A stretch of DNA of 64,000 bases. It comes from Molossus alvarezi (Eukaryota > Chordata > Mammalia > Chiroptera > Molossidae). Each line of letters begins with the position of its first letter. Positions within the stretch are counted from its first letter, which is position 1. The notes below the pieces were generated by a model that saw only the letters and a program-made list of their open reading frames with translations, was not told the origin of the DNA and searched no databases. The translations under genes and the position numbers were made by a program. Location: contig CM073907.1 of the NCBI GenBank assembly GCA_037176705.1, positions 15,841,001 to 15,905,000 on the forward strand. Reading direction: 5' to 3'. Below, piece after piece: positions 1 to 12,714 of the stretch.

Positions 1-1920
1 CCTACAGCCAACATCATACTCAATGGACAGAAACTAAAAACATTTCCATTAAGAACAGGAACAAGACAGGGATGTCCACTTTCGCCACTCTTATTTAACA
101 TTGTACTGGAAGTCTTAGCCACAGCAATCAGACATGAAAAAAAAATAAAAGGGATCCAAATTGGAAAGGAGGAAGTGAAACTGTCATTATTTGCAGATGA
201 CATGATATTGTACATAGAAAACCCTAAAGACTCCATCAAAAATATATTAGACTTAATAAATGAATTTGGCAAAGTAGCAGGATACAAAATTAACGTCAAG
301 AAATCGACGGCATTCTTGTACATCAATGATGAACTCACAGAAAGAGAAACTGAAAAAACAATCCCATTTACCATCGCTCCAAAAAAATTACGATACCTAG
401 GAATAAACTTAACCAAAGAAGTAAAGGACCTATTTGCAGAAAACTACAGGTCATTGAAAAAAGAAATAGAGGAAGATATAAAAAAGTGGAAGCACATACC
501 CTGTTCATGGATTGGAAGAATTAACATAATTAAAATGTCCATACTACCCAAAGCAATCTATAGATTCAATGCAATCCCCATCAAAGTACCAACGACATAT
601 TTCATAGAACTAGAACAAATACTTCAAAAGTTCATATGGAACCAAAAAAGACCCCGAATAGCCACAGCAATCTTGAAAAAGAAGAACAAAGTAGGTGGGA
701 TCACAATACCAGATTTCAGGTTATACTACAAAGCGACTGTAACCAAAACAGCCTGGTACTGGCACAAGAACAGGCATATAGACCAGTGGAACAGAACTGA
801 AAACCCAGAAATGGACCCAAGGCAATACGCTCAATTAATATTTGACAAAGGTGGCAAGAGCATACAGTGGAGTAAAGACAGCCTCTTTAATAAATGGTGT
901 TGGGAAAATTGGACAGCTACATGCAAAAAAATGAAACTAGACCATCAACTTACACCATACACAAAAATAAACTCAAAATGGATAAAAGACTTAAATGTGA
1001 CCCGTGAATCCATAAAAATTCTAGAAGAAAATGTAGGCAACAAAATTTCGGACATCATACGGAGCAGAATTTTCACTGATACATCACCTAAGGCAACAGA
1101 AATAAAGGAGAAAATGAACACATGGGACTACATCAAACTAAAAAGCTTCTGCACAGCAAAAGAAACAATCATCAAAATGGAAAGGCAACCCACTGTATGG
1201 GAGAACATCATTGCCAATGATGTATCAGATAAGGGGTTAATTTCCAGTATATATAGAGTGCTCATACAACTCCACAAAAGGAAGATAAAGAACCCAATTA
1301 AAAAATGGGCAGAGGAGCTGAATAGACACCTCTCCAAACAGGACATACAAATGGCCAAAAGACATATGAAGAAATGCTCAACATCACTAATCATCAGAGA
1401 GATGCAAATTAAAACAACAATGAGGTATCACCTCACACCTGTCAGAATGGCCGCCATCAACAAATCATCAAACAACAAGTGTTGGCGAGGGTGTGGAGAA
1501 AAGGGGACTCTAATACACTGCTGGTGGGAATGCAGACTGGTGCAGCCGCTATGGAAAACAATATGGTGCTACCTCAAGAAATTAAAAATTGAACTTCCAT
1601 TTGACCCAGTGATCCCACTGCTGGGAATATACCCTAAGAAGCCTGAAACACCAATCAGGAAGAATATATGTACCCCCATGTTCATAGCAGCACTATTTAT
1701 AATAGCTAAGATCTGGAAACAGCCCAAGTGTCCACCAGTAGACGAATGGATAAAAAAGCTGTGGTACATATACACAATGGAGTACTATGCAGCGGTAAGA
1801 AAGAAAGATCTCTTATCCTTTGAGACGACATGGAGGGACCTGGAAAGTATTATCCTAAGTGAAAGAAGCCAAGCAGAAAAAGACAAATACCACATGATCT
1901 CACTTATATACGGAATATAA
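1..1920 (+). CDS. ORF2: L1 ORF2p, C-terminal half (partial)
   Basis: This is the C-terminal 639 residues of L1 ORF2p, the endonuclease/reverse transcriptase that copies L1 RNA into the genome at nicked target sites. The frame is already open at base 1, so no start belongs here. The reverse-transcriptase catalytic motif FADD is at about residues 63-66 of the fragment. A C-terminal cysteine/histidine motif of the form C-x3-C-x7-H-x4-C lies around bases 1480-1540. There is no frameshift or premature stop before the TAA at 1918-1920. It matches residues 636-1274 of the ORF2 frame at 53844-57668. The endonuclease and N-terminal RT parts would lie upstream of the window. Confidence 0.95.
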   Translation, partial: PTANIILNGQKLKTFPLRTGTRQGCPLSPLLFNIVLEVLATAIRHEKKIKGIQIGKEEVKLSLFADDMILYIENPKDSIKNILDLINEFGKVAGYKINVKKSTAFLYINDELTERETEKTIPFTIAPKKLRYLGINLTKEVKDLFAENYRSLKKEIEEDIKKWKHIPCSWIGRINIIKMSILPKAIYRFNAIPIKVPTTYFIELEQILQKFIWNQKRPRIATAILKKKNKVGGITIPDFRLYYKATVTKTAWYWHKNRHIDQWNRTENPEMDPRQYAQLIFDKGGKSIQWSKDSLFNKWCWENWTATCKKMKLDHQLTPYTKINSKWIKDLNVTRESIKILEENVGNKISDIIRSRIFTDTSPKATEIKEKMNTWDYIKLKSFCTAKETIIKMERQPTVWENIIANDVSDKGLISSIYRVLIQLHKRKIKNPIKKWAEELNRHLSKQDIQMAKRHMKKCSTSLIIREMQIKTTMRYHLTPVRMAAINKSSNNKCWRGCGEKGTLIHCWWECRLVQPLWKTIWCYLKKLKIELPFDPVIPLLGIYPKKPETPIRKNICTPMFIAALFIIAKIWKQPKCPPVDEWIKKLWYIYTMEYYAAVRKKDLLSFETTWRDLESIILSERSQAEKDKYHMISLIYGI

Positions 1921-2172
1921 TGAACATAACAGCCTGAGGAATACAGTAGACCCAGACACATGGAAGTAGGGCACAGACTGACATCCCTCAGAAGAGGGGA
2001 TGGGGGGTGGGGGGGTGGGAAGAGATAAACCACAGAACTTATATGCATGTATGCATGACCAATGGACATGGACAACTAAGCCGGGGAAAGGGTGGAGGGG
2101 GGGTAGGGTGGGGGTGCCAATGGGGTAAAAAGGTAAAATATCTGTAACAAAAAAATAAATAAATAAAAAATA

Positions 2173-2204
<32 letters not shown>
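1..2204 (+). mobile_element. Young LINE-1 copy, 3' part, cut by the window edge
   Basis: The element enters the window inside the reverse-transcriptase region of ORF2 and continues through the ORF2 stop, a G-rich 3' UTR (about 1921-2150) and an A-rich tail ending near 2204. Compared by eye with the next element it differs at about eight places in 2.1 kb, including a few changes in the 3' UTR G-runs, so both derive from very recent L1 activity. The tail abuts the next L1 with no unique sequence between. The 5' end, and therefore whether this copy is full length, lies outside the window. Confidence 0.97.
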
Positions 2205-2207
<3 letters not shown>

Positions 2208-5200
2208 AGCAAGGAAACAGAGACTCTAAATGAAGCACTAGACCAAATGGATTTAATAGATATCTACAGAGAATTACACCCCAAAACTACAGAATACACA
2301 TTCTTCTCAAGTGCACATGGGACATTCTCAAAGATAGACCACATGATAGGACACAAACTAAATCTCTGCAAGTTCAAGAAGATTGAAATCATATCAAGCA
2401 TCTTTTCAGATCACAGTGGCATGAAACTAGAAATCAATTGCAACAAGAACATGCAAAGACATTTCAACACATGGAGGCTAAATAGCATGTTATTAAACAA
2501 TGAATGGGTCACCGAGGAGATCAAGGAAGAAATTAAAAACTTCCTGGAAACCAATGAAAATGAACACACAACAACACAAAATCTATGGGATGCAGCGAAA
2601 GCAGTTCTGAGAGGGAAGTTCATAGCACTACAGGCCTACCTCAAAAAACAAGAAAAATTTCTAATTGACTGTCTAACCTCACAACTTAAAGAATTAGAAA
2701 GCAAACAAAAAGAAAACCCCAGAGCAAGTAGAAGGAAGGAAATAGTAAAGATCAGAGCAGAAATAAATGACATAGAGACCAAAAAAACAATTCAAAGGAT
2801 CAATGAAACAAAGAGCTGGTTTTTCGAAAAGATAAACAAGATTGATGGACCCTTAGCTAGACTCACCAAGAAACAAAGAGAGAGAACCCAAATACACAAA
2901 ATTAGAAATGAAAGAGGAGAAGTAACAACCAACACCACGGAAATACAAAAGATCGTTAACAACTACTACGAACAACTATATGGCAACAAATTCGACAATC
3001 TAAGCGAAATGGACAAATTTCTAGAAACACACAGTCTCCCAAAACTATTCCCGGAAGAGATAGAAAACTTGAACAGACCAATAACAACTAAGGAAATTGA
3101 AGAGGTAATCAAGACTCTTCCAGCAAACAAAAGCCCAGGCCCAGATGGTTTCACGGGGGAGTTTTACCGAACATTCCAAAAAGAACTAACACCCATTCTC
3201 CTCAAACTATTTCAAAAAATTCAAGAAGAAGGAAGACTTCCAAACACGTTCTATGAGGCCAGCATAATTCTAATTCCAAAACCAGAAAAAGACACTACGA
3301 AGAAAGAAAACTACAGGCCAATATCCCTGATGAACATAGACGCCAAAATCCTGAACAAAATATTAGCAAATCGGATCCAGAAATACATCAAAAAAATTAT
3401 TCACCATGACCAAGTGGGATTCATTCCAGGGATGCAAGGCTGGTACAATATTCGCAAATCAATAAATGTGATACACCACATAAACAAAATGAAGAATAAA
3501 AACCACATGATCATATCAATAGATGCTGAAAAAGCATTCGACAAAATCCAGCATCCATTTCTGATAAAAACGCTCAGCAATGTGGGAATAGAGGGATCAT
3601 ATCTCGACATAATAAAGGCCATATATGAAAGACCTACAGCCAACATCATACTCAATGGACAGAAACTAAAAACATTTCCATTAAGAACAGGAACAAGACA
3701 GGGATGTCCACTTTCGCCACTCTTATTTAACATTGTACTGGAAGTCTTAGCCACAGCAATCAGACATGAAGAAAAAATAAAAGGGATCCAAATTGGAAAG
3801 GAGGAAGTGAAACTGTCATTATTTGCAGATGACATGATATTGTACATAGAAAACCCTAAAGACTCCATCAAAAATATATTAGACTTAATAAATGAATTTG
3901 GCAAAGTAGCAGGATACAAAATTAACGTCAAGAAATCGACGGCATTCTTGTACATCAATGATGAACTAACAGAAAGAGAAACTGAAAAAACAATCCCATT
4001 TACCATCGCTCCAAAAAAATTACGATACCTAGGAATAAACTTAACCAAAGAAGTAAAGGACCTATTTGCAGAAAACTACAGGTCATTGAAAAAAGAAATA
4101 GAGGAAGATATAAAAAAGTGGAAGCACATACCCTGTTCATGGATTGGAAGAATTAACATAATTAAAATGTCCATACTACCCAAAGCAATCTATAGATTCA
4201 ATGCAATCCCCATCAAAGTACCAACGACATATTTCATAGAACTAGAACAAATACTTCAAAAGTTCATATGGAACCAAAAAAGACCCCGAATAGCCACAGC
4301 AATCTTGAAAAAGAAGAACAAAGTAGGTGGGATCACAATACCAGATTTCAGGTTATACTACAAAGCGACTGTAACCAAAACAGCCTGGTACTGGCACAAG
4401 AACAGGCATATAGACCAGTGGAACAGAACTGAAAATCCAGAAATGGACCCAAGGCAATACGCTCAATTAATATTTGACAAAGGTGGCAAGAGCATACAGT
4501 GGAGTAAAGACAGCCTCTTTAATAAATGGTGTTGGGAAAATTGGACAGCTACATGCAAAAAAATGAAACTAGACCATCAACTTACACCATACACAAAAAT
4601 AAACTCAAAATGGATAAAAGACTTAAATGTGACCCGTGAATCCATAAAAATTCTAGAAGAAAATGTAGGCAACAAAATTTCGGACATCATACGGAGCAGA
4701 ATTTTCACTGATACATCACCTAAGGCAACAGAAATAAAGGAGAAAATGAACACATGGGACTACATCAAACTAAAAAGCTTCTGCACAGCAAAAGAAACAA
4801 TCATCAAAATGGAAAGGCAACCCACTGTATGGGAGAACATCATTGCCAATGATGTATCAGATAAGGGGTTAATTTCCAGTATATATAGAGTGCTCATACA
4901 ACTCCACAAAAGGAAGACAAAGAACCCAATTAAAAAATGGGCAGAGGAGCTGAATAGACACCTCTCCAAACAGGACATACAAATGGCCAAAAGACATATG
5001 AAGAAATGCTCAACATCACTAATCATCAGAGAGATGCAAATTAAAACAACAATGAGGTATCACCTCACACCGGTCAGAATGGCCGCCATCAACAAATCAT
5101 CAAACAACAAGTGTTGGCGAGGGTGTGGAGAAAAGGGGACTCTAATACACTGCTGGTGGGAATGCAGACTGGTGCAGCCGCTATGGAAAACAATATGGTG

Positions 5201-5552
5201 CTACCTCAAGAAATTAAAAATTGAACTTCCATTTGACCCAGTGATCCCACTGCTGGGAATATACCCTAAGAAGCCTGAAACACCAATCAGGAAGAATATA
5301 TGTACCCCCATGTTCATAGCAGCACTATTTACAATAGCTAAGATCTGGAAACAGCCCAAGTGTCCACCAGTAGACGAATGGATAAAAAAGCTGTGGTACA
5401 TATACACAATGGAGTACTATGCAGCGGTAAGAAAGAAAGATCTCTTATCCTTTGAGACGACATGGAGGGACCTGGAAAGTATTATCCTAAGTGAAAGAAG
5501 CCAAGCAGAAAAAGACAAATACCACATGATCTCACTTATATACGGAATATAA
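2205..5552 (+). CDS. ORF2: L1 ORF2p lacking the first ~159 residues
   Basis: An uninterrupted frame of 1115 residues corresponds to ORF2p residues 160-1274. It keeps the C-terminal end of the endonuclease domain, including the S-D-H motif near bases 2407-2415, then the whole reverse-transcriptase domain with FADD near 3822-3833, and the C-terminal C-x3-C-x7-H-x4-C motif near 5110-5165. The frame enters from the truncated 5' end. The first in-frame ATG is 2247, equal to Met174 of the full protein, and is not a genuine start. The endonuclease catalytic residues N14, E42 and D144 are missing, so the element should not be autonomous. No stop or frameshift was seen. Confidence 0.93.
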
Positions 5553-5861
5553 TGAACATAACAGCCTGAGGAATACAGTAGACCCAGACACATGGAAGTA
5601 GGGCACAGACTGACATCCCTCAGAAGAGGGGATGGGGGATGGGGGGTGGGAAGAGATAAACCACAGAACTTATATGCATGTATGCATGACCAATGGACAT
5701 GGACAACTAAGCCGGGGAAAGGGTGGAGAGGGGGTAGGGTGGGGGTGCCAATGGGGTAAAAAGGTAAAATATCTGTAACAAAAATAAAAAATAAAAAAAA
5801 AATAAAAATAAAAAAAAAATAAAAAAAAAAAAAAAAAAAAATAAAAAAAAAAAAAAAAAAA
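2205..5861 (+). mobile_element. Young 5'-truncated LINE-1
   Basis: The element begins abruptly inside the endonuclease part of ORF2, immediately after the poly-A tail of the preceding L1, and runs to a 3' UTR and a long A-rich tail (about 5775-5861). The tail ends exactly where an older L1 resumes in its ORF1 3' end ('ggctaaggg'). No clear TSD can be read because both flanks are A-rich. It is nearly identical to the copy at 1-2204 over their shared length. This is either an insertion into an existing A tail, a paired insertion or a recombination product; the window alone does not decide. Confidence 0.95.
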
Positions 5862-8800
5862 GGCTAAGGGAATACATTAGCACCAAACCACCACTGCAAG
5901 AAATGTTAAAAGAACTGCTGTCATTAGCAGGAGAAATAGGAAGAAAATATAACCACACTAAACAAAAATGGCAATAAATAAATACATATCAATAATCACC
6001 TTAAATGTAAATAGATTGAATGCTCTGATAAAAAGACACAAAGTAGCTGATTGGATAACAAAGCATGACTCATCTATATGTTGTTTACAAGAGACCCACC
6101 TCACAACAAAAGACTCACATAGGTTGAAAGTGAACAAATGGAAAAAAAATCTTCCAAGCAAATGGAAAGGGAAAAAAAGCTGGGGTAGCAATACTTATAT
6201 CTGATAAAATAGATTTCAAAATGAAGACCATAACTAGAGACAAAGAAGGCCAATACATAATATTGAAAGGATCTACCCAACAAGAAGATATAACCTTGAT
6301 AAACATATGCACCCAACATAGGAGCAGCAAAATATATTAAAAATTCTGGAAGACTTCAAATGAGAAATCGACAGCAATACAATCATAGCAGGAGACTTCA
6401 ACACAACGCTGACATCACTATATAGAACCCCTGGACAAACAATTAGCAAGGAAACAGAGACTCTAAATGAATACTAGATCAAATGGGTTTAATAGATATC
6501 TGCAGAGAATTCCACCCAATAACTACAAAACTGACATTCTTCTCAAGTGCACATGAAACATTCTCAAAGACAGACCACATGTTAGAACACAAATTAAGTC
6601 TCTGAAGAGACTAAATGCAAGAAGAGTGAAATCATATCAAGCATCTTCTCAGATCACAATGGCATGAAAATAGAAATCAATTCCAAGAAGAACATACAAA
6701 GACATCTAAACACATGGAAGCTAAATAGCATGTTATTAAACAATGAAGAGGTCAAGGAGGAGATCAAGGAAGAAATTAAAAACTTTGTGGAATCCAATGA
6801 AAATGAACAAGCAACAACACAGAACCTATGGGATACTGCAAAAGCAGTTCTGAGAGGGATGTTCATAGCACTACAGGCCTATAGCAAGAAGCAAGAAAAA
6901 TCTCTAATATACTATCTAAACTCACAACTTGAAGAATTAGAAAGGAAAAAAATAACAACAACCCTAGGGCAAGTAAAAGAGAAAAAAAAATAACAAAGAT
7001 CAGAGCAGATAAATAACATAGAGACCAAAAAAAAAAAAAAAATTCAAAGGATCAATAAAACCAAGAGCTGGTTTTTAGAAAAGATAAAAAAGATTGATGG
7101 ACCCTGAGCTAGACTAACCAAGAAACAAAGAGAGAGAACTCAAATACACAAAATCAGAAAGGAAAGAGGAGAAGTAACAAAGTGGTATCAGTAACAACTG
7201 AAATACAGAAGATTGTTAAAAACTGCTATGAAAAATTATATGGCAATCAATTCAACAATCTAACCAAAATGGACAAATTCCTAGAAACACATAGTCTTCC
7301 AAAACTGGACCAGGAGGAGATAGAAAACTTGTACAGACCAATAACAAGAAAAGAAATTGAATATATAATCAAGATTCTCCCAGCAAACAACAGCCCAGGA
7401 CCGGATGGCTTCACAGGGCAGTTTTACTGAACATCAAAAAAGAACTAACACCCATTCTTCTTAAATTATTTCAAAAAATTCAAGAAGAAGGAGGGCTTGC
7501 AAACTCATTTTATGAGGTCAGCATAATTCTAATTCCAAAATCAGTAAAATAAATTACAAAGAAAGAAAACTACAGGCCAATATCCCTGAAGAACATAGAC
7601 GAGAAAATACTGAACAGAATACAAGCAAATCAGATCCAGTAACATATCAAAATAATTATTCACCATGACCAAATGGAATTCATCCCAAGGATGCTAGGCT
7701 GGTACAATATTGGCAAATCTAATAATGTGATACACCACATAAACAAAATGAAGAATAAAATCCACATGATCATATCAATAGATGCCAAGAAAGCTTTTGA
7801 CAAAATCCAGCATCCATTTTTGATAAAAACGCTCAGCAGTGTGGGAATAGAGGGATCATACCTAGACATAATAAAGACCATATATGAAGACCTACAACCA
7901 ACATCATACTCAATGGGCAGAAACTAAAAGCATTTCCCTTAAGAACAGGAACAAGAAAGGGATGCCTAGTTTTGCCATTCTTATTGAACATAGTAGTGGA
8001 TGTCTTAGCCACAGCAATCAGACAGGAAGAAAAAATAAAAGGCATCCAAATTGGAAAGGAGAAAGTGAAACTGTCATTATTTGCAGATGACATGATACAA
8101 TACATAGAAAACCCCAAAGACTCCATCAAAAGTTTACTAGACTTAATAAATAAATTTGGCAAAGTAGCGCAATACAAAATTAATGTCAAGAAATCGATCG
8201 CTTTTTTATACACCAAAGATAAACTCACAGAAAGAGACACAAAAATAACAATTCCCTTTACCATTGTCGCAAAAAAACAAAAACAAAAAACCTTAAGATA
8301 CGTAGGAATAAACTTAACCAAAGAGATAAAGGACCTATGCACAGAAAACTAAAGGTCATTGAAAAAGGAAATAGAGGAAGATATAAAAATGTGAAAGCAC
8401 TTACCTTGTCCATGGACTGGAAGAATTAACATCTTTAAATGTCCATACTAACCAAAGCAATTTGTAGATTCAATGCAATCTTCATCAAAATACCAAAGGC
8501 ATACTTCACAGAATTAGAACAAATACTTCAAAGGTTCATATGGAACAAAAAAAGGCCCCAGATAGCCTCAGTTATGGAGGGATTACATTACCAATTTCAG
8601 GTTATACTACAAAGACACTATAGTCAATACAGCCTGGTACTGGCAAAAGAACAGGCATAAAAACCAGTGGAACAGAACAGAGAACTCAGAAATGGACCCA
8701 AGGCAATATGCTCAATTAATATATGACAAAGGTGGCAAGAGCATACAGTGGAGTAAGAACAGCCTTTTTAATAAATGGTGCTGGGAAAATTAGACAGCTA

Positions 8801-10045
8801 CATGCAAATAAATGAAATTAGATCGTCAACTTACACCATACACAAGAATAAATACAAAATAAATGAAAGACTTAAATGTGACTCATGAATCCATAAAAAT
8901 CCTACAAGAAACTGTAGGTCACAAAATTGTAGACATCACACACAGCAGAATTTTCACTGATACATCACCTAAGGCAACAGAAACAAAGGAGAAAATGAAC
9001 ACATGAGACTACATCAAATTCAAAAGCTTCTGCACAGCAAAAGATACAATCATCAAAATGGAAAGGCTACCCACTGTATGGGAGAGCATAATTGCAAATG
9101 ATATATCAGATAAGGGGTTAATTTCCAATACATATAGAGTGTTCATACAACTCCACAAAAGGAAGACAACAAACCCAATTAGAAAATAGGCAGAGGAACT
9201 AAATAGACACCTCTCCAAACAGGACATATAAATGGCTAAGAAACATTTGAAGAAATGCTCAACATCACTAATCATCAGAGAGATGCAAATTAAAACAACA
9301 ATGAGGTATCACCTCACACCTGTCAGAATGGCCGCCATCCACAAATCATCAAACAACAAGTGTTGACGAGGGTGTGGAGAAGAGGGGACTCTAGTAGAGT
9401 GGCAGTGGAAATGCAGAGTGGTGTAGCCACTATGGAAAAGAATATGGGGTTAAAATTAGATATTGAACTGCCATTTCATCCAGTGATCCCACTTCCAGGA
9501 TTATACCTTAAGAAGCCTTAAAAATCAATCATAAAGAATATATGTACCCCCATGTCCATAGCAGCACTATTTACAATAGCTAAGAACTGGAAACAGCCAA
9601 AGTGTCCATCAGTAGACAAATGAATAAAAAACAGTGGTACATATACATAATGGAGTACTATACAGCTATAAGAAAGAAGAATCTCTTACCCTTTGAGATT
9701 ACATGGAGAGACCTGGAAAGTATTATCCTAAGTGAAACAAGCCAAGCAGAGAAAGACAAATATCACATGATCTCACTTATTTATGGAATATAATGAACAT
9801 AACAGTCTGAGAAATTGGGTAGACCCAGAAACGTGAAAGTGAAGTACAGAGTGACAACCCTCAGAAGAGGGGGTGGTGGGTGGAGGAAGAGATAATGCAC
9901 AGAACTTATATGCATTTATGCAAAACTGATGAACACAGACAACAAAGGCAGGTATGGGGAAAAGGGTATAGGGAGTAGGGTGGCAATGGGGAAAAAAAGG
10001 AGAAACATCTATAACAAAAACAAATTGTTAAAAAAATTTTAAAAA
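5862..10045 (+). mobile_element. Older, decayed LINE-1 (ORF1 3' end to 3' UTR)
   Basis: The segment starts in the last codons of ORF1, just after its lysine-rich A tract, then has the short ORF1-ORF2 spacer, a degenerate ORF2 and a 3' UTR ending in 'aaaaaaattttaaaa' near 10045. Point mutations and indels are frequent, so it is much older than the two L1s to its left. Its 5' part is not seen directly upstream because the younger L1s occupy that junction; it may continue left of the window. Confidence 0.92.
5968..9793 (+). pseudogene. ORF2: L1 ORF2 pseudogene
   Basis: The start is recognisable at 5968 ([15 protein letters not shown]), followed by the endonuclease motif CCLQETHL. The frame then breaks repeatedly. 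Intact blocks match ORF2 at 6664-6993 (linker region), 7182-7430 (N-terminal RT), 7673-7927, 7972-8352 (with the FADD motif) and 9602-9793 (C-terminal end). Nonsense codons such as the TGA near 7427 and small indels separate them. Length is close to a full ORF2 (about 3.8 kb), so the loss is by small lesions, not a large deletion. No function is expected. Confidence 0.9.
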
Positions 10046-10189
10046 ATGTATAGGATGAGAATAAATGGAAAGGGCAATAAGGTCAAACAGAGAAGAGAGA
10101 ATGGTTAAGTAATCAGAAAATGTGAAGTATATGGTAGAAACTTCATCACACTGTATCCCGTTTTATGCTTCATAGCTTTTGGCACCATC
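10046..10189. other. Short non-repetitive spacer
   Basis: AT-rich sequence between the L1 tail and the L2 relic. No coding or structured feature was seen. Confidence 0.5.
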
Positions 10190-10340
10190 TGATATGACTT
10201 TTTTGTTAACTGCCTGTTTCTCCCCCACTAGAATGCAAGCTCCATTTGAGCGGGAATTTTTGTCTGTTTTGTTCTCTGTTACATCTCCAATACCTGGTAT
10301 ATAGTCAGCAGTCATTTTGGTTCAATGAGTAAATAAACCA
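10190..10340 (+). repeat. Ancient L2-type LINE 3' end
   Basis: The stretch 'gaatgcaagctccatttgag ... tttgtctgttttgttctctg ... acctggtatatagtcag ... aatgagtaaat' follows the conserved 3' end of mammalian L2 elements, with divergence typical of a very old copy. It is the nearest thing to ancestral single-copy context in the first 22 kb. Confidence 0.65.
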
Positions 10341-11193
10341 GGTACCTCAAGAGTTAGGAAAACAGATTCCAAAATGGTGGCAGAGTGAATGGAAGCTACA
10401 CAGACCATTTCCCAGGACAAACCAGAATTACAAAAAAAAAAAGACAAATCATCAGGAAAATGCAACAGAAAAGCAACTTGAAGGATCACAAAACCACTGA
10501 CTCAATTGACACAGAATTGACACTGACTCAATTCTGGTAGGCTTGCGGAGACATGAGCAGGGGGCTGGGAGCCCACTGTCGGCAGTGGCCTTAGCTGGGA
10601 GCAGCACCATCAGGTTAAACTCCCAGGCGGTTCCACAGCACAGAGCTGGGACAGAGGCTAAAACACCCATAGCCACTTACCTTGGGCTCCAGCAGAGGGA
10701 GGACAGACTGGATTGGAACTGTGTGGGGACACTCAGGATTTGGAGGGTGCTCAGAGCCTTTGCTGAGTTGCAGCCACTCAGAACTGTGGTCATCTTATTC
10801 TTTCCCAGGGCCCTGGGGAGAGGTGGCCTCTCCCTCAGCAATTCAACCCCACAAGGTGGCCATTGAAATGCTCATTGAGGCCCATTACCAACCAGCATCT
10901 GCCCCACCCTGAGAAAATGCCCTTATGCTAAGCACCTGAGGGAGTTTTTCATTCACTGAGAAGTCAAGGATCTTCAGGTAACTGCTACTGATAGCCTCCA
11001 GTCAAAAAGTTAGAGGATAACTGTACCATTCCCTGGGCTAGAAACTTTAACCAGGAAAGTAAGACTTGACAGTGGTGTGTCACGTGGCTTCTCCCTGGCT
11101 CATCCAAACCCAGAAGAGTGATCCAAAAACAACAGAATACCAACACCCACAAGAAAAATTTGGCAGGCTACGAAGCCCACTGTGATATCCAAA

Positions 11194-12670
11194 ATGGTGA
11201 AACACAGAAACAAAAGCAAAATGAAAGAACAAGAGACCTCTACCAAAGAGGAGCAAGTTAACAGAGCTATAAATCAGAGCTATGATCTTGAGGAAGCTCA
11301 ACAGCATGTGTAAGGATATGAGAACCATGAGTAAAGACATACAAATATTGAAAATCAACCAGTTGGAAATTAAAAACCACCAAGAAGAAATGAAGAATAA
11401 CATATCAGAAATAAACAACACATAGCAGAGTAGAGGAAGCTGATAACTGGATTAGTGAATTAGAAGATAGGGTAGAAAAAATAAACCAATCAGAAAACCA
11501 AAAAGAAAAAAAAACAATTAAAAAACAGGAAGACAGCTTAAGAGAACTGTGGGATAAGTGGAAATGTAATAATATTTGCATCACAGGAATCCCTGAAGAA
11601 GAAAATGAGCAAGGATTAGAGAATATGTGTGAAGAAATAGTGACAGAAAACTTCCCTAATTTGGAGAAGGAGGAAGGCATTCAAGTTCAAGAAGAACAGA
11701 GAGCCCCAAGTAAGAAGAATCCAAACAAGCCCACACCAATACACATACTAATCAAAGTGCCAAAAATTCATGACAAAGAGAGAATCCTAAAAGCAGCAAG
11801 ACAGAAGCAACAGGTTACCTTCAAAGGAACCCCCATCAGGCTCTCAGCTGACTTCTGAACAGAAACACTACAGGCCAGAACGGAATGGCATGAGGTAATC
11901 AAGGTCATGAAAAACACGGATCTGAATCCAAAAATACTCTATCCAGCAATGCTCTCATTCAAAATACAAGGTGGGAATGCAGACTGGTGCAGCCACTATG
12001 GAAAACAATATGGTGTCACCTCAAAAAATTAAAAATTGAACTCCCATTTGACCCAGTGATCCCACTTCTAGGAATATACCCTAAGAAGCCTGAAACACCA
12101 ATCAGAAAGAATATATGTACCCCCATCTTTGTAGCAGCACTATTTACAATCGCTAAGATCTGGAAACAGCCCAAGTGCCCATCAGTAGACGAATGGATTA
12201 AAAAGCTGTGGTACATATACACAATGGAGTACTACGCAGTGGTAAGAAAGAAAGATCTCTTATCCTTTGAGACTACATGGAGGGACCTGGAAAGTATCAT
12301 CCTAAGTGAAACAAGCCAAGCAGAGAAAGACAAATTTCATATGATCTCACTGATTTCTAGAATATAATGAACATAACAGTTTGAGGACAATCCCCTAAGG
12401 AGTGGGGAGCTGAGAGAGGGATGAACAACAGAACTTAAATGCATGGAGGCATGAACAGTGGACATGGACAACAATCAGGGGAAGGGGCAGGGAGGGAAGG
12501 GGGAGGGGGGAATCAGTGGGGGAAAAAGGAGAATCATTTGTAACAAAAATTAATCAATAAAAAAAAAAAAATACAAGGTGAAATAAAGAGCTTCCCAGAC
12601 AAAAAAAGAAAAAGAAAAAAGGTTAAGGGAATAAAATAGCACCAAACCAACACTGCAAGAACTGCTGTAA
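11194..12670 (+). pseudogene. ORF1: L1 ORF1 pseudogene, split by a nested L1
   Basis: ORF1p is the RNA-binding, trimeric coiled-coil protein of the L1 ribonucleoprotein. The start ATG at 11194 begins MVKHRN, as in the copy at 58594. The coiled-coil region runs to about 11550 with frameshifts and stops. The RRM and C-terminal region is readable at 11625-11858 (ENFPNLEKEEGIQVQEEQRA, then LSADF with a TGA). Coding similarity continues to about 11970, is interrupted by 594 bp of L1, and resumes at 12568 (GEIKSFPDKK-like) up to the ORF1 stop at 12668-12670. Confidence 0.85.
11974..12567 (+). mobile_element. 5'-truncated LINE-1 insertion with 13-bp TSD
   Basis: About 590 bp of L1 (last ~125 codons of ORF2 plus 3' UTR and poly-A) is inserted in ORF1 of an older L1. 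The flanks carry the same sequence, 'aaaatacaaggtg', at 11961-11973 and 12568-12580, a clean TSD with 'gtg' also matching the start of the L1 piece. The ORF2 tail is open from 11987 to the stop at 12365-12367. Its 3' UTR ('ggagctgagagagg') differs from that of the copies at 1-5861, so it belongs to another L1 subfamily. Confidence 0.93.
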
Positions 12671-12714
12671 TTAGTAGAAAAATAGGAAGAAAAATAGAAC
12701 CACACTAAACAAAA

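Noticed and set aside
3401..4048. 215-codon open frame on the minus strand inside a young L1
   Set aside because: It is the antisense of the conserved RT region, recurs at the mirrored place (55348-55944) with the same peptide, and starts and ends with the sense constraints. No independent evidence of coding.
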